Below are positions 46,065 to 57,190 of a DNA stretch of 64,000 bases, one piece after another. The notes beneath the pieces are model-generated. The model worked only from the letters and a program-made list of their open reading frames with translations. It was not told the origin of the DNA and did not search any database. Source of the stretch: Posidonia oceanica (Eukaryota > Streptophyta > Magnoliopsida > Alismatales > Posidoniaceae); NCBI GenBank assembly GCA_037176725.1, contig JAZBRS010000026.1, positions 96,951,501-97,015,500 on the forward strand, given 5' to 3'. Every line of letters starts with the position of its first letter. The stretch's first letter is position 1. A program made the position numbers and the translations under genes.

Positions 46065-47158
46065 CATCCAAGCTTCTAAAGGCAGCTGATGTCAAAGTAA
46101 GCCGACATCTCCTCTGCGCTGCAGTAAGGTTTTGGAAACTAGCATATCATGTCTTCCACTTCGGGAGAATAGAGCTAACGCCTACGCTAGAAGAAACACG
46201 CCTGATCTGCGGTTTCTCCAAAATCATGGGACCGACTGTGTTCATGAGGCATGATGGCTATGCAGCAGCCTTGAGCAAGCTAACTGGGCTCACCACAGTA
46301 GAATGCCAGCAAAGATTGATCTGCACCAGTGGGCCTGTGCCTATGCTTCGCCTAGCATACTTCGACGAAGCTGCAAACAAGCATGCCAAGCTGGGAGACA
46401 AGCTATGGCTTCGGAGCTTTGTCACCCACTTCCTTGGCGAGCTAATCTTCAGCCACGACCGGATGATAGTCGCAATAGAGGTCGCCGAGATCGCACTCAC
46501 TGTGACAACCCGGTAGCTTGACCTAGCACTAGTTGTCCTAGTAGAGACCTATCGTGCATTGGACCACATCTCGCACCGCCGCCACCACTTCTACGGCTGT
46601 AGAATACTCGTGCAGATCTGGTTGGCCGTACAACTTGAGATGGACATTTTGCGCCCCCAAAGGCAAGCCATCGAGACATATTGCAGCAGCGGCCATGCAA
46701 GGACAATCAAGAGCGTCCCAGAAGAGTATGAGAAGCTGTCCAAGCTGACGAAAGATGCGGTAGCTTGGCGTATCATCCCATCCGCAGCTGAGCCATTCAC
46801 CGTCTTCTTCGGTGTCCGCGACATGCGACTTGCGGTGCTACCAAGATTCACCGAAAGTATGGAATACCACCCTATCCGGGTCATGCGGCAGTTTGGCTTC
46901 TGGCAAGGCGCCTTTGTTGACAGCACAGCGCCTCGCCTCCTGCAGCCCTATCCCTTCAACTCAACAACAGCTACAGTAGAGCTAGCAGGCTTGATGCAGC
47001 ATAGCGTAAAGTCAACAGACATAGCAGCAGTAAGAGGCTCTAGATGCACTCCTGAGTATGTAACTGAGGTGCAGGGACTCTGGCCTATCAACGAGATCCT
47101 GCTGGGCGCCCCACTGTTCCCTGACTCCAGGAAAGCAAAGAAGGCTCGAACCAGTTAG
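46065..47158 (+). pseudogene. Element A ORF3, 3' part (plant-mobile-domain/DUF7745-like)
   Basis: The phase left at 19676 continues here through PSKLLKAADVKVSRHLLCAA, RFWKLAYHVFHF, ELTPTLEETRLICGFSKIMG, LICTSGPVPMLRLAYFDEA, FVTHFLGELIFSHD, ILVQIWLAVQLEMDILRP, WRIIPSAAEPFTVFF, EYHPIRVMRQFGFWQGAFVD, and ends at 47158 with a basic tail (RKAKKARTS). Both parts total about 400 codons with one TAG (46514-46516, CAG in B) and no frame change. In a 97-codon stretch compared by eye with B, synonymous and replacement codon differences were about equal, more synonymous than random decay would give. It was functional-looking until B inserted; role unknown. Confidence 0.75.
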
Positions 47159-47640
47159 AGCATCCGTGCGGTGGCTTGCTTATGCAGTTTCACTTTTGAA
47201 GCATGCTGTAATTTCTTTTTTTACCTAGCATAGGTGTGTAACCAGAGATTCAATCAATGCAAAGACGTTTCACACCATTTGTTCGTGTTGCATGCCCTAC
47301 ACATTGCATGTTTGTTCCTGCCAGGATGCTGCAGGACGCGCACCAAGCACTTCAGAGAGAGTTGGCACCATGCAATCAGGACCCGTAGTAGGGAACTAGA
47401 GCAAGGTTTCCCCCGCAACCACCATGCAGTCAAGACTCTCAGCAAGGGAGTTGCAGTAGTTTCCCCCCGCAATCAACATGCACGCAAGAACCCCATGTAG
47501 ACCCATGCCTAAAAGCAAGCAGTGCTGCAATCGCTTTTGCCCAGATCGCTCCGGGCTGGTATCCCTAACTACTCATTTGGCAAACACGTCAGTTTTGTTT
47601 GCATTGCCTCACTTTCTCGATGCTAGGGACGCTTCGGCTA
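47159..47640 (+). other. Element A post-ORF3 spacer
   Basis: Non-coding. The last 120 bases (GGGCTGGTATCCCTAACTAC ... GATGCTAGGGACGC) correspond to B 37480-37620. Confidence 0.55.
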
Positions 47641-47668
47641 CCCCTGGTATCATCCCTGATACCAGGGG
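47641..47668. other. Perfect 12-bp stem-loop after ORF3 (A copy)
   Basis: CCCCTGGTATCA, loop TCCC, TGATACCAGGGG: arms identical to B 37622-37648. Confidence 0.87.
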
Positions 47669-47699
47669 CATCATTTTTGCTACCCTCTAGTATCGCTCC

Positions 47700-49110
47700 C
47701 TTCCTCCTTCCTTTCTCCTCGCACGACTTCGCTCCGTGCGGACGAAGTCCTCCGCCTATTTCCTCATGCGAGGTGAGGCCTGCTTGCTTCCTTGGGTGAG
47801 GACAAGTTTTGCTGGGCTCCGTGGGGACGGAGCCCCTGTCTGTTTCCTTGGGTGAGGATCAAAGCCCACTTGCTTCCTTATGCGAGGACAAGTGCTTGCG
47901 CAGCTCTGTGCTGATGGAGTTCCCCTATTTCCTCGGGCGATGATCAGGCCCGCTTGTTCCTCGGTAGAGGACAAGCCTATGTGCACCCTACTTGCTTCCC
48001 TAGGCGAGGACAAGCCCCCCTGCGACTCCGTTCCGGGCGAACGGAGTCCCGCTTGCCTGTTTCCTCTAGCGAGGTCAGGCCTGCTCGCTTCCTTGGCTGA
48101 GGACGAGCCCCCTTCGTCGACTTCGCTCTAGGTAGACAAAGTCTCCTGTCTGTTTCCTCGGGCGAGGATCAGAGCCTGCTTGCTTCCTCAGGCAAGGACA
48201 GGCACCCTTCGACGACTTCACTCCAGGCAGACGAAGTCTCTTGTCTGTTTCCTCAGGCGAGGATCAGACCCCGCTTGCTTCCTTAGGTGAGGACAGGCAC
48301 CCTTCAGCAACTTCGCTCCAGCGGACGAAGTCTCCTGTCTGTTTCCTCAGGCGAGGATCAGACCTCGCTTGCTTCCTCGGGCGAGGACAAGCATCCTTCG
48401 GCGGCTTCGCTCCGGGCGGACGAGGTCTCCTGTCTATTTCCTCAGGCGAGGATCAGACTTTGCTTGCTTCGTCGTGCGAGGACAAGCCCCCCCTGCGACT
48501 TCGTTCTGGGCTAACGGAGTCCCACTTGCCTATTTCCTCTGGCAAGGTCAGGCCTGCTCGCTTCCTCGGTCGAGGACGAGCCCCCTTCGGCGACTTCGCT
48601 CCAGACAGACGAAGTCTCCTATCTGTTTCCTTGGGCGAGGATCTGACCCCACTTGCTTCCTCAGGCGAGGACAAGCACCTTTCGGCGGCTTCGCTCTGGG
48701 CGGACGAAGTCTCCTGTCTGTTTCCTCGGGCAAGGATCAAACTCCGCTTACTTCCTCATGCGAGGACAAGCCCCCCGAATTCCGTCCGCGTGGAATCCCC
48801 CACTTGCTTCCTCCGGCGAGGACAAGTTCTTTCCGGCTCTGTCCACTCAGAAGCCGTGCTTGTTTCCCTAGGCGAGGACAAGCTCTTCTTGGACCCCGAG
48901 TGCTCGGAGTCCTTCCCTGTATCCTCATGCGAGGATCAGCCCTTGCGTGGCTTCGCTTCGGGCGGACGATGCCCATGTTTACTCTCCCCTTTCTCCCCTT
49001 CCTATTTGCCTCCTAGATCGGCCGGAAGAGGTGCCTCTTCCCTCGCGTTCTTGGAATCTTGCCCCCCCTTGCGCGGCTCTGGCCGCTTGCTTGCTTCCTT
49101 GGGCGAGGAA
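47700..49110 (+). repeat. Tandem array of CCTCGGGCGAGG / CTTCG..CGAAG palindromes (about 95-bp unit)
   Basis: TGTCTGTTTCCTC-type landmarks recur at about 48147, 48242, 48336 and 48431. Each unit has TCCTCG-GG-CGAGGA twice and an ACTTCGCTCCGGGCGGACGA-AGT segment whose ends (ACTTCG/CGAAGT) are complementary. Long ORFs here (for example 48241-49185) reflect the array. Confidence 0.85.
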
Positions 49111-49329
49111 AAGCTACATTCCTTGCAGGTTGGCAGCCCTAACTGCTCGGACGACATCCGTCAACATGTCTGGCGTCGCAGGTGACAAGCACATTAGTCT
49201 TGTCTGGAGCTGCCTTTGCGCAAGGATGGACTAGCCACCAATCTGTCGCATTGCATCGCAACCCTTTCTGCTTTCTTTGCATTGCACCGCATCAGCACGC
49301 AACACACTGCACTGCATCGGTACCCCATG

Positions 49330-49990
49330 CTAGATAGCTGCATTAGCATCGCTTCGCATCACCATGCATCGGCACGACACTTTCTCTTACCATATCTGCA
49401 TCATGCATTGGTGCATTTATTGGTTCAACATCAGCATTGCATTGGCATTTGCATCTGCATTGCATCTCTTACCATATCTGCATCATGCATTGGTGCATTT
49501 TTGGTTCAACATCAGCATTGCATTGGCATTCATATTAGCATGGCATCAACATCCATATCTACATCATGCATTGGTGCATTTATTGGTTCAACATCAGCAT
49601 TGCATTGGCATTCGCATCCGCATTGCATCTCTTACCATATCTGCATCAGGCATTGGTGCATTTATTGGTTCAACATCAGTATTACATTGGCATTCGCATC
49701 CGCATTGCATCTCTTACCATATCTGCATCATGCATTGGTGCATTTTTGGTTCAACATCAGCATTGCGTTGGCATTCATATCAGCATGGCATCAACATCCA
49801 TATTTGCATCATGCATTGGTGCATTTATTGGTTCGACATTAGCATTGCATTGGCATTCGCATCCGCATTGCATCTCTTACCATATCTACATCATGCATTG
49901 GTGCATTTTTGGTTCAAGATCAGCATCGCATTGGCATTCATATCAGCATGGCATCAACATCCATATCTGCATTCGCATTTGCGTCTGCAT
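49330..49990 (+). repeat. 82-bp tandem array (GCATTGGTGCATTTATTGG type)
   Basis: Landmark GCATTGGTGCATTT at 49405, 49487, 49568, 49650, 49732, 49813 and 49895: period 81-82 bases, about seven units, rich in CATATCTGCATCATGCATTG. Overlapping His-rich ORFs are repeat artefacts. Confidence 0.9.
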
Positions 49991-49999
49991 TTGCATCTT

Positions 50000-50144
50000 G
50001 GCAATGGGCCATGATCTCCGGCGTACCCACTGGATAAGTGACCCACGCCTACAGTGCCTGGCTCTCTCTGGCATCGGGTGGGGTGTCTTTGTCAACCCTG
50101 AGCCACGGTCTCGCTTCGCTTGACCTCGCTCAGGGAGGGGCATC
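50000..50144 (+). promoter_or_regulatory. Pre-LTR block with polypurine tract (A)
   Basis: AGGGAGGGG (50132-50140) four bases before the LTR. CCCTGAGC (50096-50103) pairs with GCTCAGGG (50128-50135), as in B. Confidence 0.75.
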
Positions 50145-51686
50145 TGTAGACACCCCATTTTGGCTTGCCAATTTGGTGGTTCTCTGTGAAACCTATTTTG
50201 ACCTCCAAAACCACTCCCAAAAACCCTAGAAAAACTCTAGGTAAATCCCTCCTAAAATCCTAGAAAATTCTAGGTTAGCATCTCTTAAACCCTAGGTTAT
50301 CACAGGACACTACCATGCAAACCCAAGCCTAAGCCATTATCCTTTTCTCTCTCCTCATTATCCCCTCTCTTTCTCCTTCATTTCCCCTCTCTCTTCCTTG
50401 CTCTCTATGGGTCCCGCCCACTCGGGCTCCTCCTCACTCCTTCTCCTTCCTTCCTTCTATTTTATTTCTATTTTTATTTAATTTTATTCCATCTTATTTG
50501 ATCTCTATCTCCTTTTTTCTTTCCTGCCCTCTTTCTTTCTTTCCTTCTCTATTTCTCTTCTTTATTCCTCTTTATTTTCTCCCTCTTTTGCCCAAAGCCC
50601 AAGCCCACTCCATCTCCCTTCCATGCAAACCCATCACATGCCCCAATTTCCCTCTCATTTTTCTCCCCTTCTTTTCCTTCTTTTTCTTCTCTTTCTTTCT
50701 TTCTTTTCTTCCTCCTTCTCTTCTTCCCCTTTTTTTCTTTTTTTCCTTCCCTTCTCCTCTCATTCAGCCCACCATCTCCTCAGGCCCACCACCTTTTTTC
50801 CTTTTTTTTTCCCCTCCTTCCCGGGCCCAAGCCCAACTCCTTTCCTCTCCTCCTCCATCCCTCCTTCTCTCCCTCTTCTTATTTTCCTTCTTTTTTTCCA
50901 CCAATGGGCCTAGGCCCTTCCTCCTTTCCCTTCCTTTCTCTCCTTTTCTTTTTTAATTTTCTCCTCAGCCCACACGCATAGCCCGGCCCATGCCTCCTCC
51001 TCCCCTCCGCGGCTTGCTCCAGCACCTTGCCGCAGTAGTAGCACCTCTCCTCTACCATTGAGCTCTGCCGATATTCTCTGCAAAAGTTGCAGAGGCCGGC
51101 CGGCAGCTCCGCAGCCTCCCCTGCGTCGCACGTGCCTCAGACACGTCCGCCGTAGTCTCCTCGTGCCTCCAGTGTTACCCGCAGCAGCAGCAATAGCCCC
51201 CTTTGCCTCGTAGCGCGCCGGACACCTCTGCAAAATTTGCAGAGGTCACAGCAGCACCTCCAGCCACCGCACCGCGTCACTCACGCCTCCAGCACCTCCG
51301 CACCGTCGCCCTCGTGCTCCCCAGCACCTCCATAGCAATTGCAGCATGCCAGAGCAGCAGCAGCAGTGGTCGTCTTCTCCGGCGATGGTCTACCACTGTC
51401 GCCGTGCTCCGTAGTAGCTCCACCCCTTCGGATCGTCCCTCGAGCTCCACCGCACCTCCAGGAGTCTGTCCCAACCTCGCCCGCTATCTTCTGCAGCCTC
51501 CAGCAGCTCTTCTGATGTCGGCATCTTCTGCACAAAATCGCCGAGGTCGTCAGACTGCCTCCGGCACCCTCGCGCGCCGCCGAGACCACCAGAGCGTCTG
51601 CACACATCGCCTCCAGCCTCCTGGGCCCTTGGCCGAACCTACCGCCTGCCAGACCGCCGCCTCCTCCCCTTTCTTCTTCAGTTGTG

Positions 51687-51716
51687 GTGCTGCAGTGTTG
51701 GGCGACACTGTAGCAC
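51687..51716. other. LTR stem-loop (A 3' LTR)
   Basis: GTGCTGCAGTGT, loop TGGGCG, ACACTGTAGCAC, one non-pairing position. Same place in the LTR as the B stem at 43166-43199, with a related core (CACTG/TAGCA). Confidence 0.7.
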
Positions 51717-51739
51717 TATAGCTAGTTAGGTTTTATTTA

Positions 51740-53340
51740 ATTTTTGTAAGTTAATATCATGCATTGCATTTAGGTCCCTAGGTTTATTTTTTGTTTGCAG
51801 TCAGGTCCTTGCATCAATCAATATCATTTAAATTTGCAATTAAACTATACTGCATTAAAATAAAATACTGCATGTTTGTCTAATTGCGTTTCAATCCCTT
51901 TTTAGCTTCTGTAACTTGAATTTATTTGCATGCATTGCATTTAGGATCCCATGTTTATTTTATGCTTGCATTTAGGCCCTGCATCAATTAAAATCATTTA
52001 AATCAGCATTTTAACTTTATTGCATTGCATTTAAATCCTCTGTTTTACTTTATTTGCATCTAGGTCCCAAAATAAATCACAGCATGCATTTAATTCAGCA
52101 TTTTACATTACTGCATTGCATTTGCATCCCTATGCTTTAATTTATTTGCATTTTTGTCCTAATTAAATCACAGTATGCATGTTTTTTATTTTGCTGCACT
52201 GCATTTGCATCCCTGGCATTTAATTAAATTGCATCTAGGTCTGCATCAATCAAAAGCATTTAAATAAGCATATTTAATCTTATTGCATTGCATTTAAGCC
52301 CACTGCATTATTATATTTGCATCTAGGTCCTGAAATAAATCACAGCATACATGATATCTGTAATTTTATTTTTGCTGCATTGCATTTGCATCCTAGGCAT
52401 TTAGTTTAATTACATATTAGTCCTACATCAATTGAAATGTCATTTAATCTGCATTTTTAACTTTATTGCATTATTGAAAATACCTACATGTTCTGAAAAT
52501 TGCATTTAAGTCCTATAACATGTTTACATGTGATTAAAATGTGATTTTCTTGCCTTATTGCATTGTAAATAAGTCCTCAGAGTTTTAATATTTGCATTTA
52601 GGTCCTGTTTTGTTATAAACTGTGATTTAAATGCAAGTGTTAACCTTATTACATTGCAATAAAGCCTAGCATGTCTTTAAAAATTGCATTAAGGTCCTTC
52701 CTGCCTCTAGAAGTACTTTAATTGCATCCCTTTCAAACTGCATTGCATTGCATGCTGATTTTGCACTTCATTTAACTGCATTAAGGACTTGCCTGCATCT
52801 AGAAGTCTTTTAATTGCATTTTAAAACTAACCTAGCGTTGCCTGTGAATCCTGCATTAAGTATTAATTGCATATAAGTCCTGCATGCATCTAGAAGCCAT
52901 TAAATGCCATGTTTTAGCTTCATTGGCATTGCATCTGCCTCCTGCATTTGCATATAAACCCAGCATGCATTAATCTTTACATTTAGCATCATTTAGCTGC
53001 CATGTTGCATTGCAAGCATGTACAACAGTCATTTGCATTGCATATCTTAACTGTTGCAGCCTTTAATCTTTGCCATTGCATTGCATAGCATCTGGCATGC
53101 TTTCATGCATTGCATATAGGTCCCCATGCTGCATGCATTTGCATTTCTAGCCCTGCATTGCATTTAAACCCTATAGTTTTCTAAAATTGCATATAGGTCC
53201 CTACATTTGCATTCTTGCATGCATAGCATCCCCATCGCATTGCATATAGTTCCCATGCATCCATTTGGGCATTGTTAACCTTCTAACATGTAAGCCATCC
53301 ATGCATTGAACACATTTAGGGGCTAATTGCACTTAGACCC
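51740..53340 (+). repeat. Degenerate GCATTTAGGTCC word array in A 3' LTR
   Basis: Words such as TGCATTTAGGTCCT, TTGCATCTAGGTCC and TTGCATTGCATTT recur throughout; no coding sequence seen. Confidence 0.65.
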
Positions 53341-53699
53341 CTGCCTAGCTCATTTTTCTTGGCCCCTGAGCCATCTGACTTGAAATCTGAATAACTTTTG
53401 ATCAGACCGTTGGATCTTTGCGATCTAACTATCCAAGTCTTTTTGGTTGAATGATATTTCATTTAAACCAAAGTTATCTCAGATCAGGCCACAGATTCTC
53501 AGGATAAGCCCAACTGAAGCACTGCATAGCATTCATTGCATCTGTTTCGCATTGCATTGCATCGTTTTGCGTGCGTGCGTGCATCTATTTTCCTTTACAT
53601 TCGCCTCATTTTGTGTACGTGCATCTGTTTTCCTTTACATTAGCCTCGTTTTACGTGCGTGTGTCTGTTTTCCTTCGCATTCACCTCGTTTTGCGTGCA

Positions 53700-54060
53700 T
53701 GCTTTTGTTTCTTTTGCATTTGCATCGTTTTGCGTGCCACATTCATTTGCATCATTTTGCGTGCCTGCATCTGCCTTCTTTGCTTGCCCTCTGCATTTGC
53801 GTCGCTTCGCATGCTGTATTCGTTTGCATCGTTTTGTGTGCCTGCATCTGCCTTCTTTGCTTGCCCTCTGCATTTGCATTGCTTTGTTTGCTGCATTCAT
53901 TTGCATCGTTTTGCGTACCTGCATCTGCCTTCTTTGCTTGCCCTTTGCATTTGCATCACTTTGCTTGCCGCATTCGTTTGCATCGTTTTGCGTGCTTGCA
54001 TCTGCCTTCTTTGCTTGCCTCCTGCATTTGCAACATTTTACGCACCTGCCTCTGCTTTCT
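53700..54060 (+). repeat. 77-bp tandem repeat in A 3' LTR
   Basis: CTGCCTTCTTTGCTTGCC occurs at 53771, 53848, 53925 and 54002, exactly 77 bases apart, with TTTGCATCGTTTTGCGTGCC between. Confidence 0.87.
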
Positions 54061-54829
54061 TTGCTTGTGTCCTACCTTGTACCGTTTTGCGTGCCTCCTT
54101 GCATTTTCTCCTGCAGTTGCACCATTTTCCACACCAACTTTCGCTTTTCTCTTGCATGTTGCTTGCATTGCATTGTTTATCGTAGTTTTGTTTTATCGCT
54201 TGCATTTACATTAGGGCAATGATGCTTACTGCCTAGGAGTTCTCACGAACATGGGTTCACCCGGTTCGGAACACTAGCAGTGTTGCTGAGCATATAGCTT
54301 GCACGTTTAATTCCCTGCACACATCTTAGCACCTAGAGCACGCATTAGAGCAAGCATTCAGACATTCATTGCATTCAGGCATTAGGTAAGCATTTCCCTA
54401 CATTTGTGAGCGAGATGGCCTAAGAAAGATAGATTTTCGAACGTATCGGGGGTGCCTAACACCTTCCCCGTGCGTAACAGGAGTCCTTGTCCTTTCTCTT
54501 GGCCCACATTGACCATTCCTTCATCCTAGGCACGACTCATAGCATAGCATAGCATAGCATCGCATTGTGTTGCATTGCATCTCTTTGCATCCCTTTTGCT
54601 TCCGATTTTGCATGTCTTTTCATGCATTACGCTCGGTTTTCCTTGTCTCCCAACTTAATAGACCTGGTGGCGACTCTGATTTGTCTTATCATTTCTTTTT
54701 CCACTTTTTACCAGCGTTTCCGAGTCAAGTTTCCTTCCTCGGATTCTGCCGCATATAGTGACCCTAATGTCGATCGGTGCACGCGAGCTTTGGCATTGTG
54801 CATGGATTTGATATTTCAGGATTACTATA

Positions 54830-55400
54830 GCTTCAGAGTCCCTAATTGATGGTGCCGATGTGGTTGTTGGGATTGTCACTAAATGCACCTCTGCTTCTAT
54901 TGGCTCACCTCCCAGCACCTTGATTATCTTGGCTTGGTGAGGGAATTTCATGCACTAATGACACAGGGAGGTGACCGCCTTGATTTCCTCAATCCATTGG
55001 CGCCCTAGAATGAGTCGATATGAGATTGATGCATCGACTACTATTAATTCTATATTCGTTTGAAGGGGGCCAATGGTGACTTCGACAGTGATTTTTCCCA
55101 GAGCCGTTTTCTTATTGTTATCATACCCTAATATAGTTAGAGCTACCGGACATAGTTGAGATTTTGTTAGCCCGATCAACTGTAGGGTATCCAGGGAACC
55201 TACATTCAGGCTTGCCCCTGTGTCTACTAGTACACCACAGAGTTTGTAATTATTTATCGCAATAGTAACACTTAAAGGCAAAGTCCTCCTTTCAAGAGGG
55301 GCCAATTTAGAGTCAGTGAAAAATAACGTAGGCTCTATGAATACAGCAGCTGCAACGGCCGCCAAAGTTTCAGCAGGTATGTCTTCTGGTACCTGAGATT
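54830..55400 (-). pseudogene. Element D protease, canonical copy (second domain)
   Basis: Minus-strand frame (54955-55365, after a frame change near 55400) reads PAETLAAVAAAVFIEP, LSVTIAINNYKLCGVLVDTG with active-site Asp codon 55222-55224, LTILGYDNNKKTALGKITVE, VTIGPLQTNIELIVVD and RLILGRQWIEEIKAVTS. D-T-G is intact. TAG near 54952 (probable CAG), then QAKIIKVLGGEPIEAEVHL until A cuts in. Confidence 0.82.
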
Positions 55401-56017
55401 TCCAGCACCTCCATCTGAATGTCTCGGTGTTTTTCTGAGGCTTTGATTAGCTCATAGACTAAGATCTTTGCCTTTGTTTTCTTGAGCTGCACTAAGACAT
55501 CAAACTCGCCCTCTATTCTTCTGGGAATATGGAATTCTTGGCGATGCGGAGATGTGGCTCGCTCTACATTGGGCGGAGGTGGCACAACCTGATTGGAAAT
55601 TCGCCCCGTTCTGGTGATGGGGGCTTGTTGAGCCTGATGATGCCCTTCTCTAGCTGCAGTAGATTTAAGCAGTGACATGGGCCTTCTAAGCAGGGACTGC
55701 CCCTGATTTATGGGTAGAAGAAATGAGTTTGGCTGTGCAGGTCTTTGGATCTGAGCATATCCCTCGGTGACCTGATTGCCTGCGAGATGCTGAAATCCCT
55801 AGATGCTTGTGGCCTCATCGTCCGAATTGTGTATCCAGTCGCCTATTGGCCGTGTGCCACTTTTATATGGCGGTGGTTCTTAGAATTCATCGAGGTATGG
55901 CATCTAGATCATTGCCAAGTTTGTCTCATGATCTGCTTTGACGGTGATCACTTCCCCTTGGAACTTGAATTTGATACACTGATGTGTTGGGGATGCAATG
56001 GCGCAAATCTCCGCCAG
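55401..56017 (-). pseudogene. Element D inter-protease linker
   Basis: Same phase as the upstream domain, with TAG/TAA stops near 56030, 55900, 55880 and 55800. It ends with the stretch FDVLVQLKKTKAKILVYELI and KASEKHRDI (about 55420-55510), the counterpart of QLKKVKVDISIWDLIHTSAK before the protease of B and C. This marks the downstream domain as the canonical protease. Confidence 0.7.
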
Positions 56018-56527
56018 CTAGGATCTTCCCAGGATCAGTGGTTCTAACAAATCATGCTCCATCACCACGATGCTGGTAACGCTGGTGAGGGGGCCAATGG
56101 TGATTTTTAGCTGAACAATCCCTAGTGCTTCTGTTCGGTTGTTGTCATAGCCCTGGCAAGGGACGCTTCGCCTAGTAATTTCCTCTTCCTTGATGTCCAG
56201 GTAGTCAAGAGTGGTTAATGAACACGCAGTCCGACTGGCCTCGGTGTCCATAAGTGTGTCGAGAAGTGGATAGCCATTGATGTCCACAGTGACAATTAAA
56301 GGACACAGGCGTTCCTCTGGAGCAGGTAGTTCTGAGTCCCTGAAGACTATATTCCTTCGCTCAAATCCCGCAATGATTTCCCGAGACAGCACAAAGAGAT
56401 CTGCCTCATTGTCAAGTTCCTGTGGTTGTCCCCCTCCTGGAAGGAAGTTGAAGTGCCTAAGGAGTGCAAAGTCATTAGCATTGTCTTCTTCGTCTTGTGT
56501 GTCCCCCATATGGAATTCCCACTCCAT
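56018..56527 (-). pseudogene. Element D extra retropepsin-like domain (first domain)
   Basis: Reads LCPLIVTVDINGYPLLDTLM, then D-T-E-A-S (Asp codon 56246-56248; Glu codon 56240-56242 where Gly is expected), LTTLDYLDI, GYDNNRTEALGIVQLKITIG, PLTSVTSIVVMEHDLLEPLI and LGRS. Layout is the same as the canonical copy (GYDNN..ALG, TIGPL, LILGR). It lies between zinc knuckle and protease. The D-T-G to D-T-E change would remove activity. Upstream part is acidic (DTQDEEDNANDFALL). Confidence 0.78.
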
Positions 56528-57190
56528 GGACCTCTATTTGGAGTGCATTTCTTGAACATCTGGCTCGTTGCTTTCTGTAGCTGAAGAGACTAGCTCCAGA
56601 TCTGATTCCAGAAGATGAATGGTTACTGGTTCGGACTCAGCCTCTGATGGACTGTCCCTCACTTCCAGATGTGCTATTGGATGGTTGGGCAAGGGATTCT
56701 GATGTATCTGTAGCTTGTGCTGTCTTGCTCGGACCTACCTTAGTCTATCCCTGAGGGCTGGCCACATTATCTCCCCCTTATCATTCAGATCATAAATTTT
56801 GTCCTTCAATACAAAACATTCCTCGAGGGTATGTCCATTCTTCTGATGGTATGCACAGAATTTGGACATGTTTGTGTTGGGAGCATTGGGCTTTGGAATT
56901 GGGAGCTGCAAATCCCCACTTTCGACTGGCATCCTGAAAATGTCTGGGAGTGCTTCAGGAAGTGGTGGATAGTTTTGCCTTCTTGGCCCCCTGTGTACCT
57001 GTGGTGGAGGAACAATGTTGTAGCTCCTCTGCCCCTGTGGCGGTCCTCTGTACTGATTATTTGCTTGCTCCTGTTGGGCATTCATAGGGAAATTCGAGTG
57101 TTGGAGTTGGAACTGCTAGGGTGGCTACCTCTGTGGTTCTGCTTGCTGAGGCTACTGAAAATGCTAGCCCTTCCATCCCCTCTGGTTCTA
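56528..57190 (-). pseudogene. Element D gag C-terminus with zinc knuckle
   Basis: Gln-rich segment with five in-frame TAGs (57188-57190, 57164-57166, 57152-57154, 57125-57127, 57116-57118) among CAG codons, then MNAQQEQANNQYRGPPQGQR, and the knuckle FCAYHQKNGHTLEECFVLKD (about 56790-56850, intact C-H-H-C). A further TAG near 56737. Confidence 0.8.

Larger units (their letters stand above)
1..54829 (+). mobile_element. Element A: old Tat/Ogre-like Ty3/gypsy retrotransposon, interrupted by C and B
   Basis: The element is read from a left LTR ending ACTACA at 4350, pol on the plus strand (4353-5071 and 14898-18287), an accessory ORF3 (19568-19676 plus 46065-47158), array-rich tail, polypurine tract, and right LTR starting TGTAGACACC at 50145. 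It lies inside minus-strand element D, whose protease reading frame is cut at 54829/54830. No primer-binding site, gag or protease follows the left LTR: sequence passes directly into the Ala/Gln-rich linker that precedes RT. The two LTRs are much more divergent than those of B (by eye roughly 20% or more where they align), so pairing them as one insertion is likely but not proven; the left end is outside the window. Confidence 0.8.
50145..54829 (+). repeat. 3' LTR of element A (4,685 bp)
   Basis: TGTAGACACC start; end ATTACTATA (a C-to-T change from ACTACA). CT-rich tract 50330-50950, GC-rich part 51000-51700, AT-rich word array 51740-53340, 77-bp repeats 53700-54060 and the conserved block 54405-54535. 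The following five bases GCTTC (54830-54834) are the predicted target duplication; its partner is left of the window. Confidence 0.87.

Noticed and set aside
48241..49842. ORFs of 200-300 codons in A's tail
   Set aside because: Both arrays there generate open frames by periodicity; several frames are open at once.
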